NCBI RefSeq assembly: GCF_031456495.1
Contig: NZ_JAVDUW010000001.1
Span: 1,054,001 to 1,118,000 of the forward strand
DNA: 64,000 nt
Source of the DNA: Pedococcus sp031456495
Lineage (GTDB): Bacteria; Actinomycetota; Actinomycetes; Actinomycetales; Dermatophilaceae
Direction: 5' to 3'
Shown: one piece after another, positions 51,083-58,291 of the stretch
Layout of the letters: each line of letters begins with the position of its first letter
How positions within the stretch are numbered: position 1 is the stretch's first letter
Position numbers and translations under genes: made by a program
Notes under the pieces: model-generated
Told to the model about the DNA's origin: nothing
The model's database searches: none
The model's input: only the letters and a program-made list of their open reading frames with translations

Positions 51083-51150
51083 GCGGCGTGCCGAGCCGTC
51101 CGGCCGCTGCGGCCTCCCGACGGTTCCCGCGCCCGGCGGCGCGGGTCGGG

Positions 51151-51849
51151 TCAGCGGGGGTGCGCGACGAACCAGATGCCGCGGGCGGGGACGTCGCCGG
51201 GGTTGGTCAGCAGGTGCGGCAACGAGGAGTCCATGCCCATCGCCTCGCCGGCGCGGATGGTGAAGACGTCGAACCCGGCGGTGATCTCGAGCTCGCCCTC
51301 GAGCAGGTAGCCGAACTCGTACCCCGCGTGCTGGAGCATGGTGCCGTCCGAGGTGGAGCTGCTGTGCGGCGGGTACACGATCTCCATGAAGTCGAAGTCG
51401 GGCCCGGTGTTCGCGGCCAGCCTCTCCCAGACCACGCCGGTGTTCATCTCCAAGCGCGCTCGCTCCCCCGGGCGCGTCACCGAGACCCTGCCGTTCCCCT
51501 GGCGAGGGAAGGCGGTGACCGGTGACCCGAAGTCGGAGCGGGCGGCCGGGCGGTCCGACGGGTCCGCCCCGTGGTGCGTCCCGTGCTCCACGGTCTCGGC
51601 GGCATGGTCGTCCGCCGGCGCGGACGCGGCACCCGGATCAGGGGCCTCTGCCGCGAAGAGCTCGTCCACCGAGACACCCAGCAGCTGGGCCAGCGAGTAG
51701 AGCGTGGCCACCGACGGCTGCGACTTGCCGTTCTCCATCTGCGACACGAACGACGGGGACACCCCGAGCTCGCGGGCGGCGGCACGCAGGGACAGTCCGG
51801 CCCTCGTCCGCGCCTCGCGCAACCGCGGCCCCAGCTGGCTCATCGGCAT
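51151..51849 (-). CDS. XRE-cupin transcriptional regulator
   Basis: A 232-aa regulator. The N-terminal Cro/CI-type helix-turn-helix (about residues 5-60) reads LGPRLREARTRAGLSLRAAA, then LGVSPSFVSQMENGKSQPSV. A polar linker leads to a C-terminal cupin domain: FDFMEIVYPPHSSSTS, GYEFGYLLEGELEITAGFDV and GEAMGMDSSLPHLLTNPGD. Such regulators bind a catabolic intermediate in the cupin and control adjacent genes. It lies between the minus-strand dehydrogenase operon and the SDR/PRISE genes, so it is the probable local regulator. The start at 51849 follows AAGGGG; 51843 is an alternative. Confidence 0.88.
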   Translation of the reverse strand: MPMSQLGPRLREARTRAGLSLRAAARELGVSPSFVSQMENGKSQPSVATLYSLAQLLGVSVDELFAAEAPDPGAASAPADDHAAETVEHGTHHGADPSDRPAARSDFGSPVTAFPRQGNGRVSVTRPGERARLEMNTGVVWERLAANTGPDFDFMEIVYPPHSSSTSDGTMLQHAGYEFGYLLEGELEITAGFDVFTIRAGEAMGMDSSLPHLLTNPGDVPARGIWFVAHPR

Positions 51850-51931
51850 CGACACCGCCCCTTCGCTCACGCCGTCACCGTACCCGCACGGTCGCACCGT
51901 CCGGCGCCGACGCCACTCCCCACGGTGCGCA

Positions 51932-52717
51932 TCAGACCAGCACCATCCCACCGTCGGCCATGAGGACCTGGCCCGTGAGGTAGTCGGAGTCGGACGAGGC
52001 CAGGAAGAGCGCCGCGCCCAGCAGGTCGTCGGGCTGCGCGGGTCGGCCGCGCAGGATGTCGGCGGAGTAGGCCGCCATCGCGTCGCCCGGTCGCTCGGCG
52101 TCGCCGATCGCCACGAGGTCCTCGTCCAGGCGCTCCCAGAGGGGCGTGACGACGACGCCGGGTGCGAAGGCGTTGCAGGTGATGTTGTGCTCGGCCAGGC
52201 CCCGGGCGGCCGCCTGCGTGAGCGCGTTGACGGCGAACTTGCTCGCGGAGTACGGCGCGAAGCTGGGATATCCCTGGCGGCCGGCGATGGACGAGGTGTT
52301 CACGATCTTTCCTGCTCCCCCGGGGATCATCCGCCGGGCCGCCTCCTGGATGCAGATCAGCGTGCCGAGGGCGTTGACGTCCATGATCGTCCGCCAGTTC
52401 TCCTCGGTGACGTCGAGGAGGCGCATCGGCACGTTGAGGCCGGCGAGGTTGAACATCACGTCGAGGCCGCCCCAGCGCGACACGACCTCGTCCAGCGCCG
52501 CGGCGACCTCACCGCGGACGGTGACGTCGACCCCGACGCCGACAGCGGTCCCGCCGGCGTCCGTGATCGCGTCCGCCACGGCCTTGGCACCCTGGACGTC
52601 GCGGTCGAGCACCCCCACCCGTGCACCCTCGCGGGCGAAGCCGAGCGCGAAGGCCTTCCCCATGCCGCTGGCGCTGCCCGTGATCGCGACGCGGACTCCC
52701 TCGAGGCGACCTGTCAT
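51932..52717 (-). CDS. Short-chain dehydrogenase (acetoin/diol reductase-like)
   Basis: A 261-aa classical SDR with GAAGGAG before the ATG. The cofactor motif is AITGSASGMGKAFALGFA with an Asp after strand 2 (VLDRD), so NAD is preferred. NLAGLN, the catalytic Ser in IVNTSSIAGRQGYP and YSASKFAVNALTQAAARGL (Tyr/Lys) follow. VVVTPLWERLDEDL resembles the loop of meso-butanediol and sorbitol dehydrogenases. It is divergent from the PRISE gene across a palindrome and probably interconverts a diol and a hydroxyketone in the same pathway. Confidence 0.9.
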   Translation of the reverse strand: MTGRLEGVRVAITGSASGMGKAFALGFAREGARVGVLDRDVQGAKAVADAITDAGGTAVGVGVDVTVRGEVAAALDEVVSRWGGLDVMFNLAGLNVPMRLLDVTEENWRTIMDVNALGTLICIQEAARRMIPGGAGKIVNTSSIAGRQGYPSFAPYSASKFAVNALTQAAARGLAEHNITCNAFAPGVVVTPLWERLDEDLVAIGDAERPGDAMAAYSADILRGRPAQPDDLLGAALFLASSDSDYLTGQVLMADGGMVLV

Positions 52718-52765
52718 GGCGCGCTCCTTCCGTGGTGCAGTGGTCGACGTGCGGATGTTAACTGA

Positions 52766-52787
52766 CACTTGACGCTAGCGTCCAGTG
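52766..52787. promoter_or_regulatory. Palindromic operator between divergent SDR and PRISE genes
   Basis: CACTTGACGCTAGCGTCCAGTG is a 22-bp near-perfect palindrome (one mismatched pair) centred on GACGCTAGCGTC. It contains a TTGACG -35-like hexamer for the plus strand. On the minus strand TGGACG and TTAACA are 17 bases apart and would drive the SDR gene. One bound regulator would block both promoters. Confidence 0.6.
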
Positions 52788-52868
52788 CCCGGCACCATGA
52801 CGACGAGCCCGCGCCCGTCGGCCGTCCCGGGCCGCGCGGATGCGCCCCCACCCTGACAGGAGACGCCC

Positions 52869-53987
52869 ATGAACCGCACCGCACTGGTGGTCGGAGTGAC
52901 CGGAATGGCTGGGTACCACTCAGCGATCGCCTTGCGCGACAAGGGATTCAGCGTCATCGGCTTGGCGCGTTCCCGGCGGTACGAGCTCCCCGGAGTGGAC
53001 CACGTGTATGCCGACGTGCTCGAACCGGAGTCGCTGCGCGCCGCCCTCGAGGGGCGCGAGATCACCGACCTGGTGTTCACCACCTGGCAGCGGCAGGCCA
53101 CCGAGGCGGAGAACTGCAGGGTCAATGGTGCAATGCTGCAGAACACCCTGGACGTGGTCTGCGCGAGCAACCAGCTCACCCACGCCACGCTCGTGACCGG
53201 CCTCAAGCACTACCTCGGCCCCTTCGAGGCCTACGCCAGCGCGCCGGCCGACACCCCCTTCCGCGAGGAGCAGGGGCGCCTGCCGTTCCAGAACTTCTAC
53301 TACGAGCAGGAGGACATCCTGTTCGAGGCAGCCGACCGGCACTCCTTCACCTGGTCGGTGCACCGTCCCCACACCCTCATCGGATACGCGCTCGGCAACG
53401 CCATGAACATGGGCGTGACGCTCGCGATCTACGGCTCCATCTGTCGCGAGACCGGTGAGCCCTTCGTGTTCCCCGGCAGCCCCGAGCAGTGGAACGGTGT
53501 CACGGACCTCACCGACGCGAGGCTCCTGGGCCGTCACGTGGCCTGGTCGACGTCGCAGGCGGCCGGACGGAACGAGGCCTTCAACACCGTCAACGGCGAC
53601 GTGTTCCGCTGGCGACAGATGTGGCCGCGCGTGGCTGCTGCCCTGGGCGTGGAGGCTGCGCCCTACCCCGGGCACCCCACGCCGCTGCAGGACCGGATGG
53701 GTCACGCCGACGAGGTGTGGGCGCGACTGGTCTCAGAGCACGGCCTGCAGGACTACGCCGCCTCGGACCTCGCGTCCTGGTGGCACACCGACGCCGACCT
53801 GGGGCGCACGGTCGAGACCTTCGCGGACATGGGCAAGAGCCGTTCACTCGGCTTCCTCGACTACCAGGACTCGGCACAGTCGTTCCGGGACCTGTTCGCC
53901 GAGCTCCGGGCCGAGCGGATCATCCCCGAGCTCACGCCGACGAGCACCACGTCGAGCACCACGTCCGACACCGAGGTCACCGCGTGA
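52869..53987 (+). CDS. PRISE-type SDR (progesterone 5-beta-reductase/iridoid synthase-like)
   Basis: A 372-aa extended SDR. The cofactor motif is VVGVTGMAGYHSAIALRDKG with ARSRR after strand 2, which suggests NADPH. Family blocks are TWQRQATEAENCRVNGAML, LVTGLKHYLGPFEAY, the active-site QNFYYEQEDILFE (Tyr without the usual YxxxK) and WSVHRPHTLIGYALGNAMNM. PRISE proteins reduce the C=C bond of enones; bacterial roles are mostly unknown. The stop overlaps the start of the aldehyde dehydrogenase gene (GTGA). The last 20 residues are a Thr/Ser-rich tail. Confidence 0.85.
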   Translation: MNRTALVVGVTGMAGYHSAIALRDKGFSVIGLARSRRYELPGVDHVYADVLEPESLRAALEGREITDLVFTTWQRQATEAENCRVNGAMLQNTLDVVCASNQLTHATLVTGLKHYLGPFEAYASAPADTPFREEQGRLPFQNFYYEQEDILFEAADRHSFTWSVHRPHTLIGYALGNAMNMGVTLAIYGSICRETGEPFVFPGSPEQWNGVTDLTDARLLGRHVAWSTSQAAGRNEAFNTVNGDVFRWRQMWPRVAAALGVEAAPYPGHPTPLQDRMGHADEVWARLVSEHGLQDYAASDLASWWHTDADLGRTVETFADMGKSRSLGFLDYQDSAQSFRDLFAELRAERIIPELTPTSTTSSTTSDTEVTA

Positions 53988-55438
53988 ACCAGAAGTCCCT
54001 GATCGAGTCCGTCCCCAAGGGCCTGCTCATCGGTGGGAAGTGGCGTGAGGGCGGCGATGGTCGGACGATCGCGGTGGAGGACCCGTCGAGCGGGTCGACG
54101 ATCACGCAGGTGGCGGATGCGACGGTGGCTGACGGTCGGGCGGCGTTGGACGCGGCTGTTGCGGCGCAGGCGGAGTGGGCGGCGACGGCGCCGCGGGATC
54201 GTGGGGAGATCCTGCGGTCGGCGTTCGAGGCGATCACGAAGCGGGCGGAGGAGTTCGCCACGTTGATGTCGCTGGAGATGGGCAAGACGCTGGCCGAGTC
54301 GCGCGGTGAGGTGACGTACGGGGCTGAGTTCTTCCGGTGGTTCTCCGAGGAGGCGGTGCGGATCAGTGGGCGCTGGTCGACGGCCCCGAACGGCGCGACC
54401 CGGTTGTTGACGATGAAGAAGCCGGTCGGGCCGACGTTGATGATCACGCCGTGGAACTTCCCGCTGGCGATGGGGACCCGCAAGGTCGGTCCGGCGATCG
54501 CGGCGGGGTGCACGATGGTGGTCAAGCCGGCCTCCCAGACCCCGTTGACGATGCTGGCGCTGGCGCAGGTGCTGGCCGAGTGCGGGCTGCCCGACGGGGT
54601 CCTGAACGTCATCACCACCACCCGCACCGGTGACGTGGTCGAGCCGATCATCCGCGACCCCCGGCTGCGCAAGCTGACCTTCACCGGTTCCACGGCCGTG
54701 GGCCGCCGGCTGGTCGAGCAGTCCGCGCAGCAGCTGCTGCGGGTGTCGATGGAGCTGGGTGGCAACGCCCCCTTCCTGGTCTTCGACGACGCGGACCTGG
54801 ACCGGGCCGTGGAGGGGGCGATGCTGGCCAAGATGCGCAACATCGGTGAGGCGTGCACCGCCGCGAACCGGTTCTACGCCCACGAGGACGTGGTGGACGA
54901 GTTCGCCGAGCGGCTTGCCAAGCGGATGGGTGCCCTGACCCTGGGCAAGGGCACCAAGAAGGGGGTCGACGTCGGCCCGCTCATCGACGCCAAGGCCCGC
55001 GACGGGGTCGCCGAGCTGGTCGAGCACGCCCGCGCCCAGGGCGCCACCGTCGTCACCGGCGGGAGACCCGTGCCCGGCCGCGGGTACTTCTACGAGCCGA
55101 CCGTGATCACCGGGGTCGCCAAGGACGCCCGGATGATGACCGAGGAGATCTTCGGCCCCGTCGCCCCGATCGCCTCCTTCCGCACCGAGGCCGAGGCCGT
55201 CGCCCTGGCCAACGACACCGAGTACGGCCTCGCGTCCTACGTCTTCACCAACGACCTCGGCCGCATGATCCGGGTGGCCGAGGCACTGCAGTACGGCATG
55301 ATCGGCGTCAACCAGGGCATCATCTCCAACCCCGCCGCCCCCTTCGGCGGCGTCAAGGCCTCCGGCTTCGGCCGCGAAGGCGGGTTCGAAGGCATCGAGG
55401 AGTACCTCGAGACCACCTACGTCGGCATCGCCCCGTAG
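53984..55438 (+). CDS. NAD(P)-dependent aldehyde dehydrogenase (succinate-semialdehyde type)
   Basis: A 484-aa ALDH of the GabD class from a GTG overlapping the PRISE stop. It has VGPTLMITPWNFPLAMGTRK, VVKPASQTPLTMLALAQVL, FTGSTAVGRRL, the general-base Glu in SMELGGNAPFLVFDDADL, the catalytic Cys in NIGEACTAANRFY, and MTEEIFGPVAP. It should oxidise an aldehyde product of the cluster to an acid. Codon use changes within the gene: the first 600 bases favour GCG, ACG, GTG and GTT, while the rest favours GCC, ACC and GTC. That looks like a recombination joint. It is the last gene of the plus-strand unit. Confidence 0.92.
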   Translation: MNQKSLIESVPKGLLIGGKWREGGDGRTIAVEDPSSGSTITQVADATVADGRAALDAAVAAQAEWAATAPRDRGEILRSAFEAITKRAEEFATLMSLEMGKTLAESRGEVTYGAEFFRWFSEEAVRISGRWSTAPNGATRLLTMKKPVGPTLMITPWNFPLAMGTRKVGPAIAAGCTMVVKPASQTPLTMLALAQVLAECGLPDGVLNVITTTRTGDVVEPIIRDPRLRKLTFTGSTAVGRRLVEQSAQQLLRVSMELGGNAPFLVFDDADLDRAVEGAMLAKMRNIGEACTAANRFYAHEDVVDEFAERLAKRMGALTLGKGTKKGVDVGPLIDAKARDGVAELVEHARAQGATVVTGGRPVPGRGYFYEPTVITGVAKDARMMTEEIFGPVAPIASFRTEAEAVALANDTEYGLASYVFTNDLGRMIRVAEALQYGMIGVNQGIISNPAAPFGGVKASGFGREGGFEGIEEYLETTYVGIAP

Positions 55439-55544
55439 GAGCGAGGCGGCCCGACTCGATGGTGATGAGGGGAGCCGTCGTCAACGGTTCGTGACACACG
55501 GGCGCGCGGTTTCCGGTCTACCCGTGTGGTGCCACGATGAGCGC

Positions 55545-56105
55545 ATGAGCGCAGAGCTGACCGTGCTGACGGCGGGCTACGCAGGAGATCGGGTCGCCAG
55601 CACCGTCGTCCTGGTCCGCGAGCCCGGGCACACCGTCGTCGTCGACCCGGGCATGGTGGCGAACCGCGCGACCATCCTCGACCCCCTGACAGCCATGGGT
55701 GTCGACCCGAGGGACGTCGCCGATGTGGTCTTCAGCCACCACCACCCGGACCACACCCTCAACGCCGCCCTCTTCCCTGAAGCGCGGTTCCACGACTTCT
55801 GGGCGATCTACCGGGACGACACCTGGGTCGACCGGCCCGCCGACGGTTTCGAGCTGTCGCCATCGGTGCGCCTGATGGCCACGCCGGGACACACCGCCCA
55901 GGACATCACCACCCTGGTCGACACCGCCGAAGGCCTCGTCGCGTGCACCCACCTCTGGTGGTCGCAGGACGGTCCGGCAGTCGACCCGCTGGCAGAGGAC
56001 CAGGCGACGCTGGAGCGGTCGCGGGCCGCGCTCCTGGCCCTCGACCCGGCGCTGATCGTGCCGGGCCACGGTGCGCCGTTCCGCCCCGGCCACCTGGCCC
56101 GCTGA
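55545..56105 (+). CDS. Metallo-beta-lactamase fold hydrolase
   Basis: A 186-aa MBL-fold protein. The metal-binding motif is VVFSHHHPDHTLN. Further ligands are in MATPGHTAQDITTL, GLVACTHLWWS and VPGHGAPF. It is short and lacks the extra domains of RNases or glyoxalase II, resembling the MBLAC1-like group of small hydrolases. The ATG at 55545 (MSAELTVLTAGY) was chosen because it begins the first strand; a frame open upstream from 55491 has no ribosome site. It is the last chromosomal gene before the tRNA junction. Confidence 0.85.
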   Translation: MSAELTVLTAGYAGDRVASTVVLVREPGHTVVVDPGMVANRATILDPLTAMGVDPRDVADVVFSHHHPDHTLNAALFPEARFHDFWAIYRDDTWVDRPADGFELSPSVRLMATPGHTAQDITTLVDTAEGLVACTHLWWSQDGPAVDPLAEDQATLERSRAALLALDPALIVPGHGAPFRPGHLAR

Positions 56106-56148
56106 CGGCTCACTGGCCTGCGTGAGCGACCCCCCCATACACATTCGA

Positions 56149-56197
56149 AGAACGAAGAAGGACCGGACGAAAAACGTGTCCAGTCCTTCTTCGTTCT
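56149..56197. terminator. Long hairpin terminator next to the tRNA fragment
   Basis: AGAACGAAGAAGGAC (56149-56163) and its perfect complement (56183-56197) form a 15-bp stem, extended by four inner pairs. It lies directly after the 3' end of the tRNA-Ala sequence on the minus strand and after the MBL gene on the plus strand, so it can end both transcripts. Confidence 0.8.
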
Positions 56198-56240
<43 letters not shown>

Positions 56241-56634
56241 GTCCTCAGTGATTCTCCGCATCCCCTGCCCCTGTGCTCGAGAGACAGTCCGCCGCGTGCA
56301 GTGAATGCACGGCGTGAATCTCCGGGAGCACAAAGGGGGCACAAGCAGGCGGCTCGCCAGGCGGGTCGCGCTGGACCGTCTTGCGATGCGCAGAGGCGAC
56401 GGATTTACAGATCGCCGTATGCCGCCCGATCACCAGCGGCTTCGCGCGTCACTACCGAGCTTCGCCGCGAATTGGCCACAGATTCTCGAAGCTAGCCAGC
56501 GATGGCCGGCCCTTCTCGGACAGGCCTGGGGTGCCGCGAGTCCTCTCCTCCCGAGGATCCTCGTGGGCCCCCGCGGTACGTCCATCCGCCACCCGAATAT
56601 GTGAGTGACATCGCCCAGACTGACTCCCAAACGC
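56241..56634. other. Island end without genes
   Basis: Short frames exist on both strands but none has a ribosome site or a recognisable product. A palindrome GTGCAGTGAATGCAC (56296-56310) and short related runs (GTGATTCTCCG, GTGAATCTCCG) near the junction could be arm-type or accessory sites for a recombinase. Confidence 0.35.
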
Positions 56635-56979
56635 TCAAGCTGGCTGAAGCGTGAAGTGGGTCGTATGGATCCGAACTCTGCCGTCCAAGAAGACGAATGT
56701 GTCGACGCCATCATCGACTCGGCCGCCAGCTGACTGTGCTGTCCAACGCACCAACGCGGCGTCGTCCGCGTACACCGCATTGGTGACTGCGAACCGTGGC
56801 TCGGGAAGCAACTGCAGGGCATTCATGTAGAACCCCTCAATCCCGGCGTGCCCGGTCAGAACGCCCTGGTCGGTGACGATCACTGCATCTTCGGAGTAGT
56901 CCTCCAGTAACCGTTTCAGATCCCCACCTGTGAGTGCTTCGAAGTGCGCAGCAAACGTCTCTTGCGGTGAACGTGTCAT
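56635..56979 (-). CDS. SnoaL-like (NTF2 fold) protein
   Basis: A 114-aa single-domain protein from the ATG at 56979. The pattern is that of SnoaL-like polyketide-cyclase relatives: an N-terminal helix ETFAAHFEALTGGDLKRLL, then YSEDAVIVTDQGVLTGHAGI, FAVTNAVYADDAALVRWTA and a last strand RVRIHTTHFTL. The fold forms a small-molecule pocket and can be an isomerase, hydrolase or binding protein. No partner gene gives a clue. The gene lies alone near the island end. Confidence 0.75.
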   Translation of the reverse strand: MTRSPQETFAAHFEALTGGDLKRLLEDYSEDAVIVTDQGVLTGHAGIEGFYMNALQLLPEPRFAVTNAVYADDAALVRWTAQSAGGRVDDGVDTFVFLDGRVRIHTTHFTLQPA

Positions 56980-57740
56980 GTTAAGCCCCGATCTGGTAGG
57001 TGCTGCGCTCAGCAAGGAGGTCGGCCAAGCGTGCCCAAAATGCCCGGGCCGCGCCCCGGGGAAGCGCGTGTCCAGCGCGTTCACGGATTTTTGTCCTGAA
57101 AGGACCTGGTGCCAAAGCGGTCGTGTGGGCTTCAATCGCAACTCGGCGAAGTCATGAACACCAGACCCCAAAATGGTGCGGTGCGATCGGCTTGGGCCAT
57201 CGTGAAGGCGCGTACATACGACCCTCCTTCTGTGCCGAGAGGCGGGCCAACTACTCACGGTCCTCCACTCCGTCGGTCGGCGCCTCCGGCAGAAGGCGTA
57301 GACGCCTCGGGAGAGTGTTCGAGGCGACCGGAGTGTGGCCGGATACGTCCGCCGCGCTAAGCCCCCAGGACCACCGGCATACCCGAATGCGCCCCTTCTG
57401 CCGCGATCCGAAAGGTGTGTCTTAGCGCCGCGTGCCGGCCTTCGCGGTCTACCGGCTCCACCGATGTCCGGGCGCTGCCGCCAGACGGCAGTGAGCGCGT
57501 CGGTGTCCGGCGACTCGGCGCCGAAGCGGGACGGGAGTGCGCGTAGGTTCTCCACACGCCCAGCGGCAGGGGGTGGACACTTCGCACCCCTCGGGGCCCG
57601 TGGGCCGGGCTGGTGTGCAGGGATCTGAGGGGCTCGGCGGCGCGATCTGAGGCTTCATGCCGGATGTCCGGGACGACCACCCAGCGGGAGCGTCGGGAGC
57701 GGAGTCAATCCGATCAGCACCCAAGGTCAAGGAGCCAGAC
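56980..57740. other. Gene-poor island segment
   Basis: About 760 bases with no convincing gene. Frames of 60-140 codons on both strands lack ribosome sites and have shuffled composition typical of antisense or random GC-rich DNA. Possible remains of decayed genes. Confidence 0.4.
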
Positions 57741-58187
57741 ATGAGCCGCCGAACGAACAAGCAACGGAAGCACGCCAACCTGCTCGCTACTACGCACAGA
57801 CAGCAGCGTTCCAGCCGCATCGCCGGCGTTCGGACGCGGGACGTTCTCGGTTGGCGCCGTCCGATCGGCCGCACCACTCCAGCTGTGGTGACCGCTGCGG
57901 CCCTGGCGTCATTGGGCATGGCCTGCGCGGGGGCGACGCCAGTGTCGGCGCAGCAAGGCCCGGGAATCGGTACGCACGTGAGCTCCGAGTGGCATGCTGC
58001 GCCGGTGACGGTTGCACGCATGGGACGCCAAGTCGTCCGCTGCGACACCGGCGAGGGCAACCTCGGTGGGGCCGAGGTGACTGCGCCGCTCACCTTGCCC
58101 TCTGTCAGCACGTGCGACCCCAGCACCCCGGCTCGGCCGGCCTCGGCTGAGCAGGCGCGGCAGCTCGAGCACGATCCGCTGCGGTGA
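57741..58187 (+). CDS. Hypothetical exported protein
   Basis: A 148-aa protein; AAGGAG lies six bases before the ATG at 57741. The first 45 residues are strongly basic (MSRRTNKQRKHANLLATTHR...). They are followed by a hydrophobic stretch TTPAVVTAAALASLGMACAGATPVSAQQ, which looks like a signal peptide with a long n-region and an AxA-type cleavage site. The mature part is about 75 residues with two Cys (RCDTG, STCDP) and no known motif. I do not recognise the family. Confidence 0.55.
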   Translation: MSRRTNKQRKHANLLATTHRQQRSSRIAGVRTRDVLGWRRPIGRTTPAVVTAAALASLGMACAGATPVSAQQGPGIGTHVSSEWHAAPVTVARMGRQVVRCDTGEGNLGGAEVTAPLTLPSVSTCDPSTPARPASAEQARQLEHDPLR

Positions 58188-58291
58188 GCGCGGACCAACC
58201 CGTATCCGAAGGGTGGCCCACGACCCAGCCCCTCACGGCGGGTGGCAGGGAGCGTCCCCGGGGGCCGCTGACGATCGAGGGATAGACCTTC

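Noticed and set aside
56241..56640. Integrase remnant next to the tRNA junction
   Set aside because: No frame shows the R-HxR-Y catalytic pattern or other integrase features.
57335..57628. 97-codon plus-strand ORF
   Set aside because: No ribosome site, low-complexity Arg/Pro/Gly composition and no similarity to known domains.
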